64,000 nt of DNA from Salivita marina (GTDB taxonomy: Bacteria; Pseudomonadota; Gammaproteobacteria; Pseudomonadales; Azotimanducaceae): assembly GCA_038144425.1 (NCBI GenBank), contig JAYQNS010000002.1, positions 558,001 through 622,000 of the forward strand, given 5' to 3'. The position numbers and the translations under genes are program-made. Positions 1 through 8,201 of the stretch are shown here, one piece after another. Every line of letters begins with the position of its first letter. The stretch's first letter is position 1. The notes below the pieces were generated by a model, which was given only the letters and a program-made list of their open reading frames with translations, was not told where the DNA came from and did not search any database.

Positions 1-302
1 GCGAGGATGTCACCGTGGGCCACATGGTGATGCTTCATGGCTGCACCATTGGCGATGGCAGCCTGATCGGCATCGGTGCCGTGGTGTTAAACGGCGCGAA
101 GATTGGCAAGAACTGCATCATTGGAGCCAAGGCCCTGATCCCCGAAGGCAAGGAGATTCCCGATAACTCCCTCGTGATGGGGGCACCGGGGAAAGTGGTG
201 CGCACGATCAGCGAAGCCCAGGGCTTGATGGTGGCGGCCGGCGCGCGGCACTACGTGGAGAACGCCCGTCGCTATGCCGAGCAGCTCGAGCGTATTGCTT
301 AA
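1..302 (+). CDS. Gamma-carbonic anhydrase-like hexapeptide-repeat protein (5' end outside window)
   Basis: C-terminal part of a left-handed beta-helix protein of the YrdA/PaaY/CaiE gamma-carbonic anhydrase group. The frame is open to the left edge (first whole codon at base 3), so the GTG at 15 is an internal valine, not a start. The visible part has hexapeptide turns (HGCTIGDGSLIGIGAVVLNG, then IGKNCIIGAKALIPEG), the NSLVMGAPGKVVR stretch that ends the helix in this family, and a helical tail. His residues in VGHMVMLHGC match the metal-binding region. Family members are trimeric Zn/Fe enzymes or acyl-CoA-linked homologues; activity cannot be told from this fragment. The stop codon shares one base with the start of the DUF1289 gene, so the two are probably co-translated. 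Confidence 0.85.
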   Translation, partial: EDVTVGHMVMLHGCTIGDGSLIGIGAVVLNGAKIGKNCIIGAKALIPEGKEIPDNSLVMGAPGKVVRTISEAQGLMVAAGARHYVENARRYAEQLERIA

Positions 303-508
303 TGAGCGCCGTCGCCTCGCCCTGCATTGGGGTGTGCGTCCTTAATGCCGAGGACCACTGCGAAGGCTGCTATCGCTCTGCGGAGGAAATCACCTGCTGG
401 ATCGCGCTAGACGATGAGGCGCGTCGGGCCGTACTTCAGCAGACGGTCGTGCGCATGCGCGCCGCGGGCGTTTTATTTGATTCTCCCATTCCTAAGGAAG
501 GGCCATGA
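302..508 (+). CDS. DUF1289 family small Cys-rich protein
   Basis: 68-residue protein with the DUF1289 (YdhL-type) pattern: SPCIGVCVLN, then CEGCYRSAEEITCWIALDDE. The four cysteines (about residues 8, 12, 20 and 23) are spaced like a small metal-binding site. The family is common in proteobacteria and its function is unknown. The ATG overlaps the stop of the gene before it, and the stop overlaps the purT ATG (ATGA), so the three genes form a tightly coupled unit. The length is normal for the family. Confidence 0.8.
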   Translation: MSAVASPCIGVCVLNAEDHCEGCYRSAEEITCWIALDDEARRAVLQQTVVRMRAAGVLFDSPIPKEGP

Positions 509-1716
509 CACAGCAAGCACAAGCAGCACTCGCGGCCCGGGGCTGGGGCGCCCCGGGAACCCCCCGGGCATGCCGGGTGGCCCTTTGCGGTGCCGGCGAG
601 CTGGGCAAGGAGGTGGCTATTGCGCTGCAGCGCCTGGGCTGCGAGGTCATTGCGCTGGATCGCTACGCTGACGCCCCGGCCATGCAGGTGGCTCATCGAT
701 CCCACGTGCTGCCCATGACCGACGAGGATCAGCTGCTGACCGTGCTTCGTAGAGAAAAGCCTGACCTCATTGTTCCGGAGATTGAGGCGATTGCGACTTC
801 GGCGCTTGTGACCCTGGAAGGGGAGGGCTTTACCGTTGTCCCCACGGCCCGGGCGGCGCAGCTCACCATGAATCGGGAAGGCATTCGGCGCCTGGCGGCA
901 GAAACGCTGGCCCTACCGACCTCGCCCTATCGCTTCGCTGATTCGGAGGAAAGCTTCCGGGAAGCGCTGGCTGCCATCGGTTACCCCTGCGTGGTGAAGC
1001 CGGTGATGAGCTCCTCAGGGAAAGGGCAGTCTACGTTGAAGGGGCCCGAGGACGCCCCCGCCGCTTGGCGCTACGCCCGCGAGGGCTCCCGGGGTTCGGG
1101 GCAAAGCGTCATCGTCGAGGGCTTCATCGACTTCGACTATGAAATCACTCTGCTGACGGTTCGCCACCGGGATGGAACACTGTTTTGCGATCCCATTGGC
1201 CATGTGCAGGTGGACGGCGATTACCGGGAGTCCTGGCAGCCCCAGCCCATGGCCCCGGCTGCCCTGGAAAAGGCACAGACCTACGCCGCCGCGGTCACGG
1301 AGGCCCTCGGGGGCTTCGGGCTGTTCGGCGTGGAATTCTTCATCAAGGGGGATGAGGTCTGGTTTAGCGAAGTATCCCCCCGGCCTCACGACACGGGCCT
1401 AGTGACCCTTCTTTCCCAAAGCCTTTCGGAATTTGAGCTGCATGCCCGGGCGATTTTGGGCCTGCCGATCCCTGGCCTTGAATCCCGAGGGCCTGCGGCG
1501 TCTGCGGTGCTGCTCCTGGAAGGGGAGGGCACGGCGCCCCGCCTTGGCAATCTTGCGGAAGCGCTGACCGTGCCTACGAGTGACCTGCGCTTGTTCGGAA
1601 AGCCTGACCTGGCCGGTCGACGCCGCCTCGGCGTAGCCCTGGCCCTGGGCACCTCCGTCGACGAGGCCCGGGCTCGGGCGCGCAGCGTCGTTGAGGCGAT
1701 CCAAGCCGAGGCCTAA
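505..1716 (+). CDS. purT: Formate-dependent phosphoribosylglycinamide formyltransferase (GAR transformylase 2)
   Basis: 403-residue ATP-grasp enzyme that makes formyl-GAR from GAR, formate and ATP in de novo purine synthesis, the folate-independent alternative to PurN. The N-terminal nucleotide-binding motif CGAGELGKE lies near residues 28-36. The ATP-grasp core has the glycine-rich loop VMSSSGKGQSTL (about 167-178), and the signature EVSPRPHDTGLVTL (about 290-303) carries metal and substrate ligands. Length is typical (about 390-400). The start overlaps the previous stop (ATGA). Codon use matches the neighbours. Confidence 0.95.
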   Translation: MTQQAQAALAARGWGAPGTPRACRVALCGAGELGKEVAIALQRLGCEVIALDRYADAPAMQVAHRSHVLPMTDEDQLLTVLRREKPDLIVPEIEAIATSALVTLEGEGFTVVPTARAAQLTMNREGIRRLAAETLALPTSPYRFADSEESFREALAAIGYPCVVKPVMSSSGKGQSTLKGPEDAPAAWRYAREGSRGSGQSVIVEGFIDFDYEITLLTVRHRDGTLFCDPIGHVQVDGDYRESWQPQPMAPAALEKAQTYAAAVTEALGGFGLFGVEFFIKGDEVWFSEVSPRPHDTGLVTLLSQSLSEFELHARAILGLPIPGLESRGPAASAVLLLEGEGTAPRLGNLAEALTVPTSDLRLFGKPDLAGRRRLGVALALGTSVDEARARARSVVEAIQAEA

Positions 1717-1797
1717 GCTCGCTGTGAAAACTCGCTGTGCCTTGCGTCCCCGGGGCGCTCGGTGCTAGCGTCGATGCAGTTTCAGGGGAGAGAATTC

Positions 1798-1899
1798 GTG
1801 GCCCACCGCCCGAATCGTCAGCAACTTACCGCTTCTGTGCGCCTGCGCAGCGCGGTGCTGTGCGCCCTACTACGACTGCCGGCGCTGCCGGCACCCTAA
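1798..1899 (+). promoter_or_regulatory. Possible leucine-rich leader peptide ahead of leuA
   Basis: A 33-codon GTG-started frame, with a good Shine-Dalgarno (GGGGAGAG, about 7 nt upstream), ends at TAA 1897-1899, 90 nt before leuA. It holds seven Leu codons, including adjacent CTA CTA at 1867-1872, codons that are rare in such a GC-rich genome. Just after its stop lies an inverted repeat GGGGCC-AGC-GGCCCC (1908-1922), and GCCGGC repeats fall inside the ORF. This is the layout of a leu attenuator, known upstream of leuA in several proteobacteria and actinobacteria. No T-run follows the hairpin, so if it regulates, the mechanism may not be classic intrinsic termination. Prediction only. Confidence 0.4.
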
Positions 1900-1989
1900 C
1901 TCGCTCCGGGGCCAGCGGCCCCCTAAAACCTCCTGATCGATTACACTTTAGCCACCTCGCGCGGGCGCGGGGAGCCTAGGAGCGCAGCC

Positions 1990-3705
1990 ATGAGTCGCAG
2001 TAGCTATTCCTTCAACCGGGCCGGCGGGCGCAATGCCGCCATGCCCTTTCAGAAATACCGGCCTTTCCAGCCCGTTGATTTGCCCGATCGACAGTGGCCC
2101 AGCCGGACCATTACGAAAGCGCCTCGGTGGTGCAGCGTGGACCTCCGGGACGGTAACCAGGCCCTGATTGATCCCATGCGGCCCGAGGAAAAGCTCCGCT
2201 TTTGGAATCTGCTGCTATCCCTTGGCCTCGAGGAAATTGAGGTGGGCTTTCCCGCAGCCTCGCAAACGGATTTTGATTTCGTTCGCAAGATCATCACGGA
2301 GAACCGAATCCCCGAGGCCGTCACCATTCAGGTGCTCTGCCAGGCCCGGGAAGAACTCATCGTCCGCTCCGTAGACGCCATTGCGGGGGCCAAGCGGGCC
2401 ATCTTCCACCTTTATAACTCTACCAGCACGCTTCAACGCCGGGTGGTCTTTGGGAAGTCCCGCCAGGAGATCATCGATCTCGCTCTGGAGGGGGTAGAGC
2501 TCGTAAAGCGGGAGGTGGCGCGCATCCCGGAAACGGAGGTTATCCTCGAGTATTCCCCGGAGAGCTTCACGGGAACGGAACTCGATTTTGCCGTGGAAGT
2601 CTGCTCTGCCGTGGCTCAGGCCTGGGGCGTGGGCCCGGATCGGCACATGATCATCAATCTGCCGGCGACGGTAGAGATGGCTACGCCGAACATTTACGCC
2701 GACCAAATCGAGTGGTTTTGTCGCAACCTTCCCGAGCGTCCCTATGTGGCCGTCAGTCTCCACACCCACAATGACCGCGGCACGGGCATAGCAGCCTCTG
2801 AGCTGGGCTTGCTTGCCGGCGCGGACCGGGTGGAGGGTACGCTCTTCGGCAACGGCGAGCGCACCGGCAACGCGGATCTGGTCACGCTGGCCATGAATAT
2901 GTTCTCTCAGGGGGTGGATCCGGAAATCGACCTTTCGGATATGCGTCACGTTCGCTCCGTAGTGGTGAGCTGCAACAAGCTCCCGGTTCACGAGCGCCAT
3001 CCCTACGCCGGCGATCTGGTCTTTACGGCCTTCTCCGGCAGCCACCAGGACGCCATCCGCAAGGGGATGAACCAGGTAGAGGAGGACCTCTGGGAGGTGC
3101 CCTATCTACCCATCGACCCGGCGGACGTTGGCGGCCATTACCGGGAAACGGTGCGGGTTAACAGTCAGTCCGGGAAAGGGGGCGTGGCCTTCGTACTCGA
3201 AAACCATTTCGAGCTGTCGCTGCCGCGCACCCTGCTCGTGGAATTTGCCAGGGTGGTGCAGGGGGTCACGGACGAGCGCGGCGGTGAGCTGCGGGCCTCG
3301 GACATTCGTGGGGTCTTTGATCGCACCTACCTGGAAGTGGAGGGGCCCTATCAGCTCGATCGCTACACCCTCGAGCAAAACACCTTGGATGATGGCTCCG
3401 AAGGCACCCGGTGCAAGGTGTCCTTGCTGGTCTCGGGCCAGGCCCTGAGCTCGGAAGGGGAGGGTAACGGTCCCATCGAAGCCTTCGTCCACGCCGTGGA
3501 GCGGGCCATCAACGAGCGCTTTGCCGTGGATCACTACCACGAGCAGTCCGAGTCCTCTGGCTCCGGTGCGTCAGCGCTGTGCATCGTCGGCCTGAAGGAC
3601 AGCGAAGGCGGCCTGACCTGGGGCGCGGGCACCAGCCGTAATACGGTGACGGCCTCCTTCGAGGCCGTGCTGGCGGGGTTAAACCGGCGCTGGGCAGAAG
3701 CTTAG
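1990..3705 (+). CDS. leuA: 2-isopropylmalate synthase (long, type 2 LeuA)
   Basis: 571-residue enzyme condensing acetyl-CoA with 2-ketoisovalerate, the first committed step of leucine synthesis. The N-terminus (KYRPF, VDLPDRQWPS) is the hallmark of the long Pseudomonas/actinobacterial LeuA type. Catalytic TIM-barrel motifs are DLRDGNQALIDPM (residues 51-63), the metal-binding SLHTHNDRGTG (about 256-266) and GNGERTGNADLV (about 290). The C-terminal third is the allosteric leucine-sensing domain. ATG 1990 has AGGAG at 1978-1982; a second ATG at 2041 (MPFQKYRPF) would match shorter homologues but has no visible ribosome site. It overlaps the convergent corB gene by 4 nt. Confidence 0.96.
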   Translation: MSRSSYSFNRAGGRNAAMPFQKYRPFQPVDLPDRQWPSRTITKAPRWCSVDLRDGNQALIDPMRPEEKLRFWNLLLSLGLEEIEVGFPAASQTDFDFVRKIITENRIPEAVTIQVLCQAREELIVRSVDAIAGAKRAIFHLYNSTSTLQRRVVFGKSRQEIIDLALEGVELVKREVARIPETEVILEYSPESFTGTELDFAVEVCSAVAQAWGVGPDRHMIINLPATVEMATPNIYADQIEWFCRNLPERPYVAVSLHTHNDRGTGIAASELGLLAGADRVEGTLFGNGERTGNADLVTLAMNMFSQGVDPEIDLSDMRHVRSVVVSCNKLPVHERHPYAGDLVFTAFSGSHQDAIRKGMNQVEEDLWEVPYLPIDPADVGGHYRETVRVNSQSGKGGVAFVLENHFELSLPRTLLVEFARVVQGVTDERGGELRASDIRGVFDRTYLEVEGPYQLDRYTLEQNTLDDGSEGTRCKVSLLVSGQALSSEGEGNGPIEAFVHAVERAINERFAVDHYHEQSESSGSGASALCIVGLKDSEGGLTWGAGTSRNTVTASFEAVLAGLNRRWAEA

Positions 3706-4967
3706 GCGCTGGCCGGCAGGGGGGGCAACACGCGTACGCTGCGCACCGTGTTGTCCTTCACCTGCAGGATCTCAAGGCGGTAGGCGTCGAGGCGGAGGCA
3801 GCAGCTCGCCTCGGGGATGAATTCCAGGTGTTCGATCACAAGCCCGGAGAGGGTCCGGGGGCCCGCCGTGGGCAGTTCCCACTTTAGGCTCCGGTTGATG
3901 TCCCGGAGCAGCGCGGTTCCTTCGATGATGTAGCTGCCGTCGTCCTGGGGGTGGATTTCTGGGATTCGGGCCGCCAGGTCTGAGGTGAACTCCCCCACAA
4001 TCTCCTCGAGGATGTCCTCAAGAGTCACGATGCCCTTCACTTCGCCATACTCGTCCACCACCAGCGCGATCCGCCGCTGCTCCTTTTGGAAGTTCAGCAG
4101 CTGCGTGTGCAGCGGGGTGTTTTCCTGCACGAAGTAGGGCTCACGCGTTTCCTGCATGAGGGCGGCCTTCGTGGGCTCGGGGATGCGAAGAAAGCGGCTG
4201 GCGTTGCGCAAGTGAAGCAGGCCCACGACATCGTTGATGCTCCCACGATACACCGGCACTCGGGTGTGGCTGCTGGCGCAGAGCTGCTCAATGATGGTGT
4301 CGAGATCATCTTCTAAATCGATGCCGAAGATATCGGCCTTCGGCACCATGATGTCGTCCACCGTCGCGTGCTCAAGATCTAAGATCGATAGCAGCATGCC
4401 CTGACGCTTACGGGGGAGGTGGGCCCCCTCGTGCAGCACTGTACGGAGCTCCTCCGGGGTCAGCTTCTCCTCCTTGCCCTCCCCCGCGTCCTTGATAAAG
4501 GGTCGGACGATGGCGTTGGCGGAGGCGTTGAGGATCCATACGAAGGGATAAAGCAGACGCAGCATCGGGCTTAGGATGTAGGCCGAAGGAAAAGCGATGC
4601 GCTCCGGGGCGTGAGCAGCGATGGTCTTCGGGCCGATTTCCGCGAGGATTAAGAAGACGAAGGTCAGCACGAAGGGGGCAACGGCGAGGCCCACCTCTCC
4701 GAACTGGCGCAGGGCGATGAGCGTGGCCACCGTGCCTGCGAAGAAATTCACGACGTTGTTGCCAAAGAGGATGATGCCCAAGAGCCGGTCTGGGCGCTTC
4801 AGGAGTGCATCGGCGCGCTTCGCCCCCCCCTGGCCCGCCTTTACCAGGTGCTTTAGACGATAACGATTCAACGCCATCATCGCCGTCTCGGAGCTGGAGA
4901 AATAGGCCGAGAGCACGATCATAATGGCGATGAGACCGTAGAGTACCGGCAGGGAAAGAGATTCCAT
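3702..4967 (-). CDS. corB: CorB/HlyC-CorC family transporter (DUF21 + CBS pair)
   Basis: 421-residue membrane protein of the CNNM/CorB (YfjD) family linked to Mg2+/Co2+ transport. The N-terminal DUF21 domain has about four membrane segments and the conserved SSSETAMMALNRYRLKHL just after the first. A cytoplasmic CBS pair follows (about 190-315; FGIDLEDDLDTIIEQL, HTRVPVY, VVDEYGEVKGIVTLED). The C-terminal CorC_HlyC domain (about 335-415) contains GTALLRDINR and TLSGLVIEHL. The gene begins 12 nt after the ypjD stop; ypjD-corB is a common gammaproteobacterial pair divergent from ffh. Confidence 0.92.
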   Translation of the reverse strand: MESLSLPVLYGLIAIMIVLSAYFSSSETAMMALNRYRLKHLVKAGQGGAKRADALLKRPDRLLGIILFGNNVVNFFAGTVATLIALRQFGEVGLAVAPFVLTFVFLILAEIGPKTIAAHAPERIAFPSAYILSPMLRLLYPFVWILNASANAIVRPFIKDAGEGKEEKLTPEELRTVLHEGAHLPRKRQGMLLSILDLEHATVDDIMVPKADIFGIDLEDDLDTIIEQLCASSHTRVPVYRGSINDVVGLLHLRNASRFLRIPEPTKAALMQETREPYFVQENTPLHTQLLNFQKEQRRIALVVDEYGEVKGIVTLEDILEEIVGEFTSDLAARIPEIHPQDDGSYIIEGTALLRDINRSLKWELPTAGPRTLSGLVIEHLEFIPEASCCLRLDAYRLEILQVKDNTVRSVRVLPPLPASA

Positions 4968-4979
4968 GGCAGGTGCCTC

Positions 4980-5780
4980 CTAGGCGCCGAGGATCACTTC
5001 AAGCACAACCTTACTTCCGAAGTAGGCGAGAACCAGTAGGAAGAAGCCGCTCAAGGTCCAGCGGATGGCCGTGCGCCCGCGCCAGCCGAGGCGGTGGCGG
5101 CCGAGCAGGAGAATCGTGAAAACCACCCAGGAGGCGATGGACAGCACGGTGTGGTGAACCACCTGCTGGGCGAACAGATCTTCGAGGAAGAGCATGCCTG
5201 TGCCCAGCGTTAGGGTCAGAAGTAGGAGCCCCAGGGCTACGCATTCGAAAAGGACCGTTTCCATGGTCTGTAAGGGGGGCAGCGCCTTGAGAACCCAGCG
5301 CGCCTGGCGTCGCCGAAGCGCGCGCTCTTGCCAGGCCAGGAACAAACTTTGGGCCGCGGCGACGGTCAAGACGGAGTAGGCCAGCAGGGCCAGGACCACG
5401 TGCAACGCGAAGCCCGGTGCTGGATCACTCGGGGGCACGTAGCGGCTTTCTACGCTTAAGGCTGCGGTGAGGGATAGGGCGGCCAGGGGGAAGAGCACCA
5501 CAAATAGCGTATGAAGGGGGCGGCGGAGTCCGAGTACGACCATGACCGCCACCATGGTCCAGGCCATCAGCGTGGCGATTTGGAAGACCCCAAGGTCGAG
5601 CTGGCCTCCAGGGAAGAGCAGGCCTGCGGCGGCGCCGCCATGAGCCAGGAGCGCGAGCCAGGTCAGGAGGGCCCGGCGCCAGGGCGGGGGCGCTTGCCCC
5701 CGGACGAGCTCGGAGAACTGTTGAGCGGCCCCGAGCAGATAGAGGATGACGGCCAGAAGGCCGAGGATCGGGACGCTCAT
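4980..5780 (-). CDS. ypjD: Inner membrane protein YpjD, cytochrome c assembly (CcsA/CcmC-like) family
   Basis: 266-residue polytopic protein with about eight hydrophobic helices and the tryptophan-poor CcsA-like fold of YpjD. The ATG at 5780 is chosen because GGGAGG lies 6 nt upstream; an upstream TTG (5798) has no such site and would add only a charged hexapeptide. Family members sit beside ffh in many gammaproteobacteria. The relation to heme handling rests on family membership only. Confidence 0.85.
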   Translation of the reverse strand: MSVPILGLLAVILYLLGAAQQFSELVRGQAPPPWRRALLTWLALLAHGGAAAGLLFPGGQLDLGVFQIATLMAWTMVAVMVVLGLRRPLHTLFVVLFPLAALSLTAALSVESRYVPPSDPAPGFALHVVLALLAYSVLTVAAAQSLFLAWQERALRRRQARWVLKALPPLQTMETVLFECVALGLLLLTLTLGTGMLFLEDLFAQQVVHHTVLSIASWVVFTILLLGRHRLGWRGRTAIRWTLSGFFLLVLAYFGSKVVLEVILGA

Positions 5781-5867
5781 GCGCCTCCCTCGTCGCAAGT
5801 AGACCCGCAGTGTGCCACGGCCTGCGGGTTTCGGGCAGAGGGCAAGGCACCGGGGGAGGGGCGCTGC

Positions 5868-5880
5868 TATACTCCGCGCC
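5868..5880 (+). promoter_or_regulatory. Probable ffh promoter -10 region with GC-rich discriminator
   Basis: TATACT at 5868-5873 followed by CCGCGCC, 33 nt before the ffh ATG and after the divergent ypjD start. The identical 13-base string occurs just upstream of tRNA-Val (57039-57051), which supports its being a real promoter core. A GC-rich discriminator is typical of growth-rate/ppGpp-controlled translation genes. No good -35 element is visible. Confidence 0.5.
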
Positions 5881-5905
5881 TTTCCCCGGTTGAAGGTCCC
5901 GGCCC

Positions 5906-7300
5906 ATGTTCGATTCCTTAACGGAACGCCTCAGCACAACCCTGCGCGCCCTTGGGGGTAAGGCGAAGCTTACGGAAGACAATATCGGAGAAACGCTCCG
6001 GGAGGTCCGCCGGGCCCTTCTGGAGGCGGACGTTGCGCTTTCCGTCGTGCAAGGGTTCCTGGAAGCGGTGCGTACCCGCGCCCTCGGTATGGAGGTGTCT
6101 TCTGCCCTCAGCCCGGGGCAGGCGTTCCTTAAAATTGTCCACGAAGAGCTGGTGCGGGTCATGGGCGCGGAGCGCGCCGAGCTCAACCTTGCCGTTAAGC
6201 CGCCGGCAATCATTCTCCTGGCCGGTCTGCAGGGGGCGGGGAAAACCACCACCGCTGGAAAGCTCGCGCAGCACCTCAAAGGCCGTGAGAAGAAGCGAGT
6301 AATGATGGTCTCCGCTGACGTTTACCGCCCTGCGGCCATTGAGCAGCTGGCGGTGCTCGGGGCCCAGGTCGGTGTGACGGTGCATCCCAGTCAGGCCCTG
6401 TCCTCTCCCGAAGCCATTGTTCGGGACGCGCTGGCCGCGGCGAAAACCCAGCTGGCGGATGTTCTTATTGTCGATACGGCGGGACGCCTTGCCGTCGATG
6501 ACGCCATGATGGCGGAGATAAAAACCCTTCACGAAGCCCTGGCCCCGGCGGAAACGCTGTTCGTGGTCGATGCCATGACTGGGCAAGACGCGGCGAATAC
6601 GGCGAAGGCCTTCGCCGATGCCCTTCCCCTAACCGGGGTCATCCTTTCGAAGGCTGATGGGGATGCTCGAGGCGGCGCGGCCCTGTCCGTGCGCCAGATC
6701 ACAGGACGACCCATCAAATTCCTCGGCATGGGAGAAAAGCTCGAAGCCCTTGAGCCCTTCCACCCCGATCGCATGGCCAGCCGCATTTTGGGCATGGGCG
6801 ATGTGCTGAGCCTCATCGAAGAAGCAGAGCAGAAACTCGATCGGAAGAAAGCCGAGCGCCTGGCCACGAAGATCAAGAAGGGCAAGGGTTTCGATCTCGA
6901 GGACTTTCGCGATCAGCTGCAGCAAATGAAATCCATGGGTGGTATGCAAGGCATGCTCGAAAAGCTCCCGGGCATGGGGCAGATGGCCAAGGCGGCGGAG
7001 CAGTCCCTCGACCAGAAGCGCTTCGTGCATATGGAGGCGCTCATCTGCGCCATGACTCCGAAGGAGCGTCGCTTCCCTGATCTCATCTCCGGATCGCGCA
7101 AGCAGCGCATTGCCCGAGGATCGGGACTGCAGGTGCAGGACGTCAATCGTCTCCTGAAGCAGCACAAGCAGATGCAAAAGATGATGAAGAAAATGGGCCA
7201 GAAGGGCGGCATGCAGAAGATGATGCGCGGCATGGATGCCCTCATGGGCGGTGGCGGTATGCCCCCCATGCCCCCGCAGGGTGGGCTTCGTCGTCGCTAG
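5906..7300 (+). CDS. ffh: Signal recognition particle protein Ffh (SRP54)
   Basis: 464-residue GTPase that binds 4.5S RNA and signal sequences and docks with FtsY. The N domain spans about 1-90. The G domain has the P-loop GLQGAGKTTTAGKL (about 106-119), DTAGRL (about 191) and SKADGDARGG (about 248). The methionine-rich M domain (about 325-430) has MGGMQGMLEKLPGM and the RNA-binding SGSRKQRIARGSG, with a long Met/Gly-rich tail. Length is normal. It is divergent from ypjD-corB and upstream of rpsP-rimM-trmD-rplS, the usual gammaproteobacterial order. Confidence 0.97.
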   Translation: MFDSLTERLSTTLRALGGKAKLTEDNIGETLREVRRALLEADVALSVVQGFLEAVRTRALGMEVSSALSPGQAFLKIVHEELVRVMGAERAELNLAVKPPAIILLAGLQGAGKTTTAGKLAQHLKGREKKRVMMVSADVYRPAAIEQLAVLGAQVGVTVHPSQALSSPEAIVRDALAAAKTQLADVLIVDTAGRLAVDDAMMAEIKTLHEALAPAETLFVVDAMTGQDAANTAKAFADALPLTGVILSKADGDARGGAALSVRQITGRPIKFLGMGEKLEALEPFHPDRMASRILGMGDVLSLIEEAEQKLDRKKAERLATKIKKGKGFDLEDFRDQLQQMKSMGGMQGMLEKLPGMGQMAKAAEQSLDQKRFVHMEALICAMTPKERRFPDLISGSRKQRIARGSGLQVQDVNRLLKQHKQMQKMMKKMGQKGGMQKMMRGMDALMGGGGMPPMPPQGGLRRR

Positions 7301-7431
7301 GGCGCTTTTCCCCTAAAAGGTCACAAAGGCGGTTCCCAAGGCGTAAGGGTTGGCGTAGACTACGCGGCCTTTATCTTCCAGGGCTCTTGAAAAGTTCAGG
7401 AGCTGCAACACGTTACGGTAGCGAGCGCAGT

Positions 7432-7695
7432 ATGGTCACGATTCGTTTGGCCCGCACGGGGGCGAAGAAGCGTCCCTTCTATCACATCAATGTTGCTGAC
7501 AGCGCCGCTCGGCGCGACGGCCGCTTCATCGAGCGCCTTGGGTTCTTTAACCCGGTAGCTCGCGGCCAGGAAGTCCGGCTGAAGGTGGACCTTGCCCGGG
7601 TTGACCACTGGCTGGCCGTCGGCGCGGGGACGAGCGACCGCGTGGCTCAGCTCCTGCGGGAAGCGCGGAAGCAGGGCGAGGCTGCCGAGGGCTAA
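7432..7695 (+). CDS. rpsP: 30S ribosomal protein S16
   Basis: 87-residue S16. The N-terminus MVTIRLARTGAKKRPFY and the following DGRFIERLGFFNP are diagnostic. ATG 7432 is chosen because it matches the family start; upstream in-frame codons would add residues no S16 has. The ribosome site is weak (GAGCG). A possible -10 (TAGACT) lies near 7357, about 75 nt upstream. First gene of the rpsP-rimM-trmD-rplS operon; its TAA overlaps the rimM ATG. Confidence 0.96.
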   Translation: MVTIRLARTGAKKRPFYHINVADSAARRDGRFIERLGFFNPVARGQEVRLKVDLARVDHWLAVGAGTSDRVAQLLREARKQGEAAEG

Positions 7696-8201
7696 TGGCC
7701 GCAGCGGTGGAGGCCCCGGTGGTAGTGGGGCGCCTCACCCGGGCCCACGGAGTGCGGGGCTGGCTTCGGCTTCAATCCTTCACCGACCCGGAAGATAACC
7801 TCTTAAGCTATCGGCCCTGGCTTCAGCAGCAGGGGAATCGGTGGGTCAGCTGCGACGTGGAACAGGTGATCCCCCAGCCTAAGGGGTATTTATGCAAGCT
7901 GGCCGGCTGCGATAGTCGGAACGATGCAGAGGCCTTAGCGGGCACGCTGCTTGCGGTGGCGAAGGAGGTACTCCCCGCGAGCAAAGACGAGATTTATTGG
8001 ATCGACCTCATCGGTCGGTCCGTGGAAACTCCGGAAGGGGTGAGTTTAGGTCGGGTTGACCGGGTACTCGAAACTGGCGCGAACGATGTGCTGGTGGTGG
8101 TGGGAGATCGGGAGCGGCTCCTTCCCTTCATTGAGTCGGTGTTTCCAGAGGTGGGGGCGGTAGGCGCGACGCTGGTGGCGCACTGGGACCCGGAGTTTTA
8201 G
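7695..8201 (+). CDS. rimM: 16S rRNA processing protein RimM
   Basis: 168-residue assembly factor for the 30S head that binds S19. The N-terminal RimM domain opens with VVGRLTRAHGVRGWLRLQS; the C-terminal PRC-barrel starts around IYWIDLIGRSV (about 98) and ends with LPFIESVFPEV. Start overlaps the rpsP stop (TAATG), and trmD starts directly after its TAG with no gap, so translation is coupled. Confidence 0.95.
   Translation: MAAAVEAPVVVGRLTRAHGVRGWLRLQSFTDPEDNLLSYRPWLQQQGNRWVSCDVEQVIPQPKGYLCKLAGCDSRNDAEALAGTLLAVAKEVLPASKDEIYWIDLIGRSVETPEGVSLGRVDRVLETGANDVLVVVGDRERLLPFIESVFPEVGAVGATLVAHWDPEF

Noticed and set aside
1737..1979. 80-codon plus-strand open frame before leuA
   Set aside because: No ribosome site and no homology; the Leu-rich frame at 1798 explains the region better.
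2215..3045. 276-codon minus-strand open frame opposite leuA
   Set aside because: Antisense shadow caused by GC-rich codon bias.
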